Assembly: GCA_026710225.1 (NCBI GenBank)
Contig: JAPORI010000183.1
Coordinates: forward strand, 5,691 to 14,046
Reading direction: 5' to 3'
From: Betaproteobacteria bacterium
GTDB lineage: Bacteria; Pseudomonadota; Gammaproteobacteria; Tethybacterales; Tethybacteraceae
DNA length: 8,356 bases
Shown here: positions 1 to 5,496 of the stretch, piece after piece
Position numbering within the stretch: the first letter of the stretch is position 1
Layout: every line of letters begins with the position of its first letter
Program-made: the position numbers and the translations under genes
Notes under the pieces: generated by a model
Databases searched by the model: none
Seen by the model: only the letters and a program-made list of their open reading frames with translations
What the model was told of the DNA's origin: nothing

Positions 1-4
1 CACT

Positions 5-1759
5 ATGAGCAGCGGCCTTTTATCCAGTTGTCTTTACAGCCCGGGCGCCCTGAAACGAAGCGCCCTTGAAAACCTCTTTGTCGGCCGAGACAACCTGATG
101 GATGATGTGATCGAGAGGATTTGCTCATCGGTATCCGGCGATCAAAAGCATCACATTCTGCTGGTCGGCCCCCGGGGTTGCGGCAAGACCCATTTTCTGA
201 GCCTGGCTGGCCATCGTCTTGATGACTGGCTGGCCGCAAACCGGGGTGATGAACGGGCGGCAGTAATCCAGCTCAGGGAGGAGGAATGGGGTATTGCCTC
301 CTACCTGGATTTCGTTGTCCGCCTTCTGCAGGAACTCGCCGAGCAGCAGGGAGAAATCAATGCTCAAATAGCCAGAGTGTATCAACTGTTTGCCATCAAT
401 GCCGAGGAGGCCGAAAAGGCGGCAGTCGAACTGCTGCACCAATCGGTCGGTGACCGCACCCTGATTCTTTTTTGCGAAAATCTTGCCGATCTGCTGTCCG
501 GCCTGGGCCGGGAAGGTCAACAAAAGTGGCGCGCCACCATCCAGCAGGATGGCAACTGGGCGATTGTCGCCACCACTGCAGCCCTGTCGGCATCACTTGC
601 CCGTCAGGACAACCCCTTTTACGGATTTTTCGCCATCCGCAAACTGCAAATGCTTGATCCTGAAACCGGCCTGAAGTTTTTGATCAAAAAGGCAATCCAT
701 GCCGGCAAGGAGGATGTTGCCCAATTTCTGCGCACCCCGCTTGGCCGAGCTCGTTCGCGAGCAATTCACCATTTTGCCGGCGGCAATCACCGCACCTACG
801 GCATCCTGTTCGATTTCTTTGACCGGCAATCACTGGAAGATTTGGTGACGCCTTTCCTGCAGATGGCCGATGACCTGACCCCATATTATCAGGACCGGAT
901 GCGGGTTTTGCCGCCGGCTCAGCGCAAGATCGTTGAATTTCTGATCCAAAAGGCTGATGCGGTTACCGTCAAGGATACTGCGCTCTCCTGCCTGATGTCG
1001 CAACAAACCGCCGCCAAGCAAATTAGCGATCTTGTGGGCAAAGGCTATGTTGTCTGTGAGCGTGTAGGGCGCAACACTTTTTGTGAACTGGCCGAACCGC
1101 TGATGCGCATCTGCGCCCAGCTCAAGGACAACTGCGCCAAACACTACAGCCTGTTCGTTGAATTCCTGCGCCACTGGTTTGCAGTGAGCGAACTGGAAAA
1201 ACTGCAGATGCAGGCTGCATCTGATCTCAACCAGACCCATATCAGGCAGGCGCTAAGCCGCTTTCATGATGACCGGCGAGAGCCACTGCGGCAAGCGCTC
1301 GCAAAGGAGGTAGATCAGCATCTGGCAAACGAAGACTACGAGGGGGCAGCAAAAGCTTTGGAGACAACCCTGCAAAATCACGACAGCGAGCAAGACCATG
1401 AAACACTGGTATATGTCTGGGTAGAAGCGGCAAAGCACGACAGGGCAGTTGCAGCCGGCCAGCGCGCTGCGCAAAAATATCCCCAAAACGCCGATATTCA
1501 CTACTGGCTGGCCCGAGCGCACCTGCTTGAAAATGATTTCGCTGCTGCCGGCAAGGCGATTAAAAAGTCGATCAGCATTGATTGTGAAGAATCTGCCTAT
1601 CTTTGCTTGAACGCTGACATTCTCCTGGGGCTGGGGCGTTTTGAAGAGGCAATCGCCAATGCCCAGCAACTGCTGAACAAGGAGCCGGAACACTGGCACA
1701 GCTTGCAGCAAATCATTACCACAGCTTGCAGCAAATCATTACCGCTCTGGTTGAGTTAA
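5..1759 (+). CDS. N-terminal part of a split P-loop ATPase with winged helix and TPRs (frameshifted)
   Basis: This 584-residue frame begins at an ATG four bases from the window edge, so its ribosome site and promoter lie outside. An ATP-binding domain fills about residues 20–290. Its Walker A motif GPRGCGKT is at 55–62, a Walker B-like strand LILFCEN at 153–159 (Glu158, with Cys where Asp is common), and a sensor-like strand ending in VATT near 188–191. A winged-helix segment follows at about 300–365, beginning LPPAQRKIVEFL. Helical hairpins resembling TPRs start near 434 and continue to about 563. The last 13 or so residues are out of frame, because a 23-bp tandem duplication at 1697–1743 shifts reading to a TAA at 1757–1759. 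The NTPase, winged helix and TPR order resembles STAND-type signalling ATPases, but no effector domain is visible. The exact function is unknown. The ATPase assignment is firm; the STAND comparison is inference. Confidence 0.85.
   Translation: MSSGLLSSCLYSPGALKRSALENLFVGRDNLMDDVIERICSSVSGDQKHHILLVGPRGCGKTHFLSLAGHRLDDWLAANRGDERAAVIQLREEEWGIASYLDFVVRLLQELAEQQGEINAQIARVYQLFAINAEEAEKAAVELLHQSVGDRTLILFCENLADLLSGLGREGQQKWRATIQQDGNWAIVATTAALSASLARQDNPFYGFFAIRKLQMLDPETGLKFLIKKAIHAGKEDVAQFLRTPLGRARSRAIHHFAGGNHRTYGILFDFFDRQSLEDLVTPFLQMADDLTPYYQDRMRVLPPAQRKIVEFLIQKADAVTVKDTALSCLMSQQTAAKQISDLVGKGYVVCERVGRNTFCELAEPLMRICAQLKDNCAKHYSLFVEFLRHWFAVSELEKLQMQAASDLNQTHIRQALSRFHDDRREPLRQALAKEVDQHLANEDYEGAAKALETTLQNHDSEQDHETLVYVWVEAAKHDRAVAAGQRAAQKYPQNADIHYWLARAHLLENDFAAAGKAIKKSISIDCEESAYLCLNADILLGLGRFEEAIANAQQLLNKEPEHWHSLQQIITTACSKSLPLWLS
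1697..1743. repeat. Perfect 23-bp tandem duplication that breaks the ATPase–TPR gene
   Basis: Positions 1697–1719 and 1720–1742 are identical 23-base units that begin CACAGCTTGC and end AATCATTAC. The base after each unit is also C, so the period-23 tract runs to 1743. Because 23 is not a multiple of three, the second copy shifts the frame. Deleting one unit joins the upstream frame (…EPEHWHSLQQII) to the downstream frame (TALVELRQIDQACL…) with no stop until 2925. The resulting frame is 966 codons including the stop. The repeat lies within a TPR-coding stretch. Confidence 0.95.
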
Positions 1760-2925
1760 GGCAAATCGACCAAGCTTGTCTTCGTGCCGAACAGTTGGTG
1801 CAACAGGTCTGCAAACAGGAAGACAGTTCAAAAACACTGCTTGATGTAGCAGAATTTCTTCTCGGCCAGCAACTTGCTGGGGCGGCCTTGCAATTGCTTG
1901 ACCGGGCACGAACCGCCAAGCCTTCGCCGCGCTGGCGCGAGTTGTGCGGCAGGACGCTTTTTGCCATGGAGGATTATGAGGCAGCGAGCAAGGAACTGGG
2001 CATGGCCGCGGGCAAGGAACCCAAAGCCAGCACATACTGCAAACTGGCAACTGCCTTGCTGTTTGCTGGCAAATACAAACGGGCGATTGCTGCGGCAAAA
2101 AAGCTGTTGGCAATAGATCCGCAGCATTTGTCCGCCCATTATGTCTGCGGCACTGCATTTAGCGAACTGGGGCGCAACCGGGAGGCAATCGCGGCCTATG
2201 ATCTTCTTTTGCCCGGCAATAATCTCAACCAGTTGCTGCTTGTCGCCTGGGAAGCACGCCTAATGGAAGAGTTTGCTGCTGCTGGCCGCTATCTGGATCG
2301 AGTTGCCCAACTGCAACCGAACAACCGCAAACTGTGGGTTGAACGCATCCGGCTGGGACTGGATGCAAAAGACCGACATGCCGTGCTGGCAAATGCCAGA
2401 CAACTGGCCGATTTACCCGGCTGCACCCTTTTGGGCAGGCTGTTTGCAGCGCGGATACACGCTGCCGAGCGGACGCCGGAAAAGGTTCTTGCTGCCCTTG
2501 CTGATGATGAAGATTCGCAAATCCCAACAGAAGATCGCCATGATTATGTTGAGGAGATCGCCTGCATTCTGGAGACCTTTGTGCAAAAGCACGGACCCAA
2601 GCATCTGGCCGGATGGATAGGCAATTTGCGCAAGCAGTTGACAAAGATGCTTGACGAGGAGATGATGATAGGCATATTGAGAGAGTTGCTTTACAAGAGT
2701 GCCGGCAACGAATTTGCCGGAAACTTGGCCGATTGGCAACAGGCCGCAGTCGATTTGCAAAAGTGTCTAGCCGACATGCCCGCTTGTCAAATATCAGTCG
2801 GATTGATTGGCCAGGCGGCTGAATATGCCAAGACTGGCGACAATCGGCACCTGCTGAAGTTGCCACTTGAGCAGCGGCGGCTGCTCAAGGATGTTTTTAG
2901 TCAGTCACTGGCAAAAACGGCCTGA
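1726..2925 (+). CDS. C-terminal part of the split ATPase: TPR-repeat protein fragment
   Basis: This 399-codon frame continues the upstream ATPase in another phase. Its first possible start is a TTG inside the 23-bp repeat, with no visible Shine–Dalgarno sequence. The first in-frame ATG is at 1966 (residue 81), so it may not be translated efficiently on its own. Residues about 66–200 form TPR-like helical hairpins, for example the segments at 66–99, 100–133, 134–165 and 170–199, with the usual small and aromatic residues and Pro–Asn or Pro–Gln turns. Residues 270–399 are helical and not obviously TPR. They end with a motif (LPLEQRRLL near 379–387) that suits the tail of a helical superstructure. 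There is no catalytic motif. It overlaps the upstream frame by 34 nt. It is best read as the detached sensor or scaffold half of one 965-residue protein rather than a separate gene. Confidence 0.75.
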   Translation: MQQIITALVELRQIDQACLRAEQLVQQVCKQEDSSKTLLDVAEFLLGQQLAGAALQLLDRARTAKPSPRWRELCGRTLFAMEDYEAASKELGMAAGKEPKASTYCKLATALLFAGKYKRAIAAAKKLLAIDPQHLSAHYVCGTAFSELGRNREAIAAYDLLLPGNNLNQLLLVAWEARLMEEFAAAGRYLDRVAQLQPNNRKLWVERIRLGLDAKDRHAVLANARQLADLPGCTLLGRLFAARIHAAERTPEKVLAALADDEDSQIPTEDRHDYVEEIACILETFVQKHGPKHLAGWIGNLRKQLTKMLDEEMMIGILRELLYKSAGNEFAGNLADWQQAAVDLQKCLADMPACQISVGLIGQAAEYAKTGDNRHLLKLPLEQRRLLKDVFSQSLAKTA

Positions 2926-2993
2926 GCCTTCCCAAAACCCCAAAACATATAGAGCGGCACCCAAGATCGGTGACGAGCGTATGCAGTTTGTGG

Positions 2994-3044
2994 CTAGCGC
3001 CTAACTCCTGGCTTGCGAAGGCCGACAAAGACCTCAGGCGCTAG
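2994..3044. repeat. Inverted repeat between convergent genes, possible terminator
   Basis: CTAGCGCCT at 2994–3002 is the exact reverse complement of AGGCGCTAG at 3036–3044, giving a 9-bp stem around a 33-nt loop. Inside the loop a weaker imperfect hairpin (GGCTT … AAGGCC) is possible. The right arm covers the last codons of tatA, and the left arm lies past the end of the ATPase–TPR frame. No T-run follows on either strand, so it is not a classic intrinsic terminator. A role in ending one or both converging transcripts is inferred from position only. Confidence 0.35.
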
Positions 3045-3267
3045 TACTACCGGTCTTGTCCTTGCTGGTGGCAGCCGCAGCCGAATCGACTTCAACCTCT
3101 ACCTTGGCTGGCTCGGCGGTTGCATCCTTGCTTTCACGCACGCCGCTACGGAAGCCCTTCACCGCGCTGCCCAGGTCCGAGCCCAGATTGCGCAGGCGCT
3201 TGGTGCCGAAGATAAGCGCGACTATAAGCAGGACTACCACCCACTGCCAGATTCCGCCAATGCCCAT
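3034..3267 (-). CDS. tatA: Sec-independent protein translocase subunit TatA
   Basis: This 77-residue protein has the standard TatA layout. A very short N-terminus is followed by one membrane helix at about residues 6–20 (IWQWVVVLLIVALIF), with the polar Gln8 also found in E. coli TatA. The hallmark Phe20–Gly21 hinge comes next, then an amphipathic helix (TKRLRNLGSDLGSAVKGF, 22–39) and a charged, disordered Ala/Lys/Glu-rich tail. TatA oligomers form the passage for folded twin-arginine substrates across the inner membrane, working with TatB and TatC. The gene is the last of the minus-strand run, 14 nt after hisE. No tatB or tatC follows: the next gene converges from the other side. TatE or TatB are less likely given the length and the FGTK hinge. 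Confidence 0.93.
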   Translation of the reverse strand: MGIGGIWQWVVVLLIVALIFGTKRLRNLGSDLGSAVKGFRSGVRESKDATAEPAKVEVEVDSAAAATSKDKTGSTSA

Positions 3268-3277
3268 GCCGCTATTA

Positions 3278-3283
3278 TCCCCT
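3278..3283 (-). promoter_or_regulatory. Ribosome binding site of tatA
   Basis: On the minus strand AGGGGA lies 10 nt before the tatA ATG. It overlaps the hisE TAG stop, so tatA translation may follow hisE translation closely. The match to the Shine–Dalgarno consensus is good, but the spacing is slightly long. Confidence 0.5.
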
Positions 3284-3611
3284 ACTTGTCGCTGGCTGCC
3301 GATTTTGCCGCCGGCATCCGCCGGGCCAACTCGTCGAGCACATCGTCAAAAGGCACCTGCTGCTGGTGCAGGATCAGCAACAGGAAAAAGAGCAAATCAG
3401 CCGCCTCGGCGGTCAGATTGCCCCGGTGGGTGACCGCCAGCACCACCTCGACCGCCTCTTCGGGAAGCTTGCGCAGCAACTCCTCCGGCGGCCCGGCCAG
3501 CGCCTTGATCACCCGCGAATCCTCGGCGCTGAGCCGACCGGCGGCAAAATCGGCCATGCGCGCTGCGATCATCTGCTCGAGCTGGCCAAGCACTTCCAGT
3601 CTCGTTGCCAT
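3282..3611 (-). CDS. hisE: Phosphoribosyl-ATP pyrophosphohydrolase HisE
   Basis: HisE hydrolyses phosphoribosyl-ATP to phosphoribosyl-AMP and pyrophosphate, the second step of histidine synthesis in the cytoplasm. The 109-residue length fits a stand-alone HisE. The metal-binding helix is present as RKLPEEAVEVVLAV (47–60, Glu51, Glu52, Glu55), and the second acidic helix as TAEAADLLFFLLLIL (67–81, Glu69, Asp72). The motif is somewhat diverged: family members usually read KxGEE and DLLYH or DLWFH, whereas here it is KLPEE and DLLFF. The start ATG overlaps the hisF stop as TGATG and has a strong GGAGG site 7 nt upstream. A MazG-like relative is the main alternative, but the position directly after hisF favours HisE. 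hisI, for the next step, is not adjacent. Confidence 0.88.
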   Translation of the reverse strand: MATRLEVLGQLEQMIAARMADFAAGRLSAEDSRVIKALAGPPEELLRKLPEEAVEVVLAVTHRGNLTAEAADLLFFLLLILHQQQVPFDDVLDELARRMPAAKSAASDK

Positions 3612-4384
3612 CAGGCTGCCTCCGCTGCCGGCAAGGTGGTGGCCAGGCCGGCCGCCGCCAGAGAGTGCTTGACCTGGCCGATTTCCAGCACCCGATCGTG
3701 AAAGACGCTGGCGGCCAGCACCGCGTCGGCGCCGGCTTCGATGGCGGGGGCAAAGTGATCGAGCTGTCCGGCACCACCGGAGGCGATCAGCGGCACATCG
3801 ATAATCTGGGCAACTGCGGCAATCATCCCCAGATCATATCCGTTGCAGGTGCCGTCGGCGTCCATGCTGGTGAGCAAAATCTCCCCGGCGCCCAACTCGG
3901 CGGCCTGGCGCGCCCAGTCGATCGCATCGATGCCGGTATCGTGCCGGCCGCCCTGGGAATAGGCGCGCCAGCCGCCGGCGGCGGCCTTGGCGTCGATCGC
4001 GACCACGACACACTGACTGCCGTAGCGCTTGGCCAGCCGCGCGATGAGTTGCCGGTCGCGCAGGGCTGCCGAATTGATGCTGACCTTGTCAGCACCGGCG
4101 CGCAACAGCCGCTCGAAGGCTGCCTCGTCGCCAACCCCGCCGCCGACGGTAAGCGGGATCCAGATCTGCTCGGCAACTGCGGTTACCGTCTCGATGATCG
4201 CGGCGCGATTCTCGTGACTGGCGGTGATGTCCAGCAGACACAGTTCATCGGCGCCGGTCTCGTCGTAGCGCTCGGCCGCCTCAACCGGATCGCCGGCATC
4301 GCGGATGCCCTCGAAGTTGACGCCCTTGACCACCCGGCCGGAGCGCACATCCAGGCAGGGAATCACCCGCACCGCAAGACCCAT
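3611..4384 (-). CDS. hisF: Imidazole glycerol phosphate synthase cyclase subunit HisF
   Basis: HisF is the (βα)8-barrel cyclase that uses ammonia from HisH to turn PRFAR into imidazole glycerol phosphate and AICAR, linking histidine and purine synthesis. The 257 residues match the normal length. It opens with RVIPCLDV, where Asp12 is the first catalytic acid. The second catalytic acid, Asp131, is in VVVAIDAK. Other hallmarks are TVGGGV (79–84, phosphate binding), KVSINSAAL (100–108), GGRHDTGID (145–153), LTSMDADGT (171–179) and ASGGAG (201–206). HisA is excluded by these motifs. The ATG overlaps the pheA stop by one base (TGATG) and is preceded by GAGGG six bases upstream. The gene is therefore probably coupled to pheA. 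hisH is not in the window. Confidence 0.97.
   Translation of the reverse strand: MGLAVRVIPCLDVRSGRVVKGVNFEGIRDAGDPVEAAERYDETGADELCLLDITASHENRAAIIETVTAVAEQIWIPLTVGGGVGDEAAFERLLRAGADKVSINSAALRDRQLIARLAKRYGSQCVVVAIDAKAAAGGWRAYSQGGRHDTGIDAIDWARQAAELGAGEILLTSMDADGTCNGYDLGMIAAVAQIIDVPLIASGGAGQLDHFAPAIEAGADAVLAASVFHDRVLEIGQVKHSLAAAGLATTLPAAEAA
3619..3623 (-). promoter_or_regulatory. Ribosome binding site of hisE inside hisF
   Basis: The minus strand reads GGAGG 7 nt before the hisE ATG, within the last codons of hisF. The consensus match and good spacing support the chosen hisE start and translational coupling across the TGATG overlap. Confidence 0.7.
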
Positions 4385-5496
4385 CAGCTGCCCTCGGCGT
4401 TGGCCGCGCGCGGATAGGAGCCGATCAGCCGGAACTGGGCGGCCTCCTTTTGCAACTGGTCAAGCACCCCAGCCAGCGGCTGCTGATCGCGGTGGCCGTC
4501 CAGATCGACGAAGAAAAGATACTGACCCTGGCCCATGCTGCCGCCGGGAATCGGACGCGATTCGAGCTTGGTCATGTTTATCTTTGCATCGGCGATTATC
4601 CGCAGCATCTCCAGCAGCGCCCCGGGCCGGTGCCGGACCGCGAACATCACCGAAGTGCAGTCGGCGCCGGACGGCCGCGCCTGCTTGCGGCCCATCACCA
4701 GAAAGCGGGTGATGTTGCAGGGGTTATCCTCGATTGAGGAAACCAGCACCTGCAGGCCGCGCCCATCGGCAGCACCGGCCGGACCGATTGCCGCCGCCGC
4801 ACGCCCGTCGGCGGCCGCTTTTTCGGCGGCCGCCGCGTTCGAATCGCAGGCAACCCGGCTGCAGTCGCCCAGATTGGCGTCCAGCCAGCGCCGGCACTGG
4901 GCAAAGGACTGCGGATGCGAATACAGGCGCTTGATGCCGGCAAGCTCGACACCGGATGCGGCAAGCAGGCACTGGCGGATGCGCAGATAGGTCTCGGCGC
5001 TGGCGACCAGGCTGCCGGCGACGATTTCATCCATCGCTTCACCCACCCCGCCGTCGGTGGAGTTTTCAAACGGCACCAGCGCATAATCGGCCGCATCCGC
5101 TTCAACCATTTTCAGGCTGCCGGCCATGCTGGCAGCCGCAATCAGCTCGGCACCGCAGCCGAAGCGGGCGCGGGCGGCCTCATTGCTGAAGGTGCCCGGC
5201 GGCCCCAGATACGCCACCCGCAGCGGCCGCTGCCGGCTCATGCACAAGCCGATGATTGAGCGCATGACCGGCTCGATGCCGGCCGCCTGCTCGCCGGCAC
5301 TGGCCAGGGCAGTGCGAATCACCTGCTCCTCGCGGGCGAAATCGGCGGCATCGACAGAATCAGAGGCTGCGGCAGCCGACTTGAGTTGACCGATCTGCCC
5401 GGCAATTTCAAGCCGTTGGCTGATTGCCGCGACTATCCGCGCATCCAGTTCATCGATCTCCCGGCGCCGCTTGGCCAGCTCGTTTTGTTCGCTCAT
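4384..5496 (-). CDS. pheA: Bifunctional chorismate mutase / prephenate dehydratase (P-protein)
   Basis: The 370-residue protein converts chorismate to prephenate and then to phenylpyruvate, the committed branch to phenylalanine. Residues about 1–90 are an AroQ chorismate mutase with Arg11, Arg28, Lys39, Asp52, Arg55, Glu56 and Gln89 matching the E. coli active-site set. Residues about 93–270 are prephenate dehydratase, from VAYLGPPGTFS through PFENSTDGG to the catalytic NITRF (Thr263–Arg264–Phe265). Residues about 280–360 are an ACT domain with RPGALLEML and ESRP (312–315), the Phe-binding feedback motif. I chose the ATG at 5496 because it overlaps the upstream stop as ATGA and gives the usual N-terminus. 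The frame stays open about ten codons further upstream. Feedback inhibition by Phe is expected; no attenuator is visible. Confidence 0.96.
   Translation of the reverse strand: MSEQNELAKRRREIDELDARIVAAISQRLEIAGQIGQLKSAAAASDSVDAADFAREEQVIRTALASAGEQAAGIEPVMRSIIGLCMSRQRPLRVAYLGPPGTFSNEAARARFGCGAELIAAASMAGSLKMVEADAADYALVPFENSTDGGVGEAMDEIVAGSLVASAETYLRIRQCLLAASGVELAGIKRLYSHPQSFAQCRRWLDANLGDCSRVACDSNAAAAEKAAADGRAAAAIGPAGAADGRGLQVLVSSIEDNPCNITRFLVMGRKQARPSGADCTSVMFAVRHRPGALLEMLRIIADAKINMTKLESRPIPGGSMGQGQYLFFVDLDGHRDQQPLAGVLDQLQKEAAQFRLIGSYPRAANAEGS
4391..4395 (-). promoter_or_regulatory. Ribosome binding site of hisF inside pheA
   Basis: The minus strand reads GAGGG six bases before the hisF ATG, in the final codons of pheA. 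It supports the hisF start and a coupled pheA–hisF junction. Confidence 0.6.

Noticed and set aside
1690..1760. Programmed ribosomal frameshifting joining the two ATPase halves.
   Set aside because: There is no slippery heptamer at the junction, and the exact 23-bp duplication explains the frame change fully.
2999..3005. GCCTAAC resembles one half of an integron attC core site (RYYYAAC).
   Set aside because: No matching GTTRRRY partner was found at a suitable distance downstream, and no integrase or cassette array is present.
3605..4417. A 270-codon plus-strand frame opposite hisF.
   Set aside because: hisF on the minus strand has full family motifs at normal length. The opposite frame has no recognisable domain and reflects codon bias.
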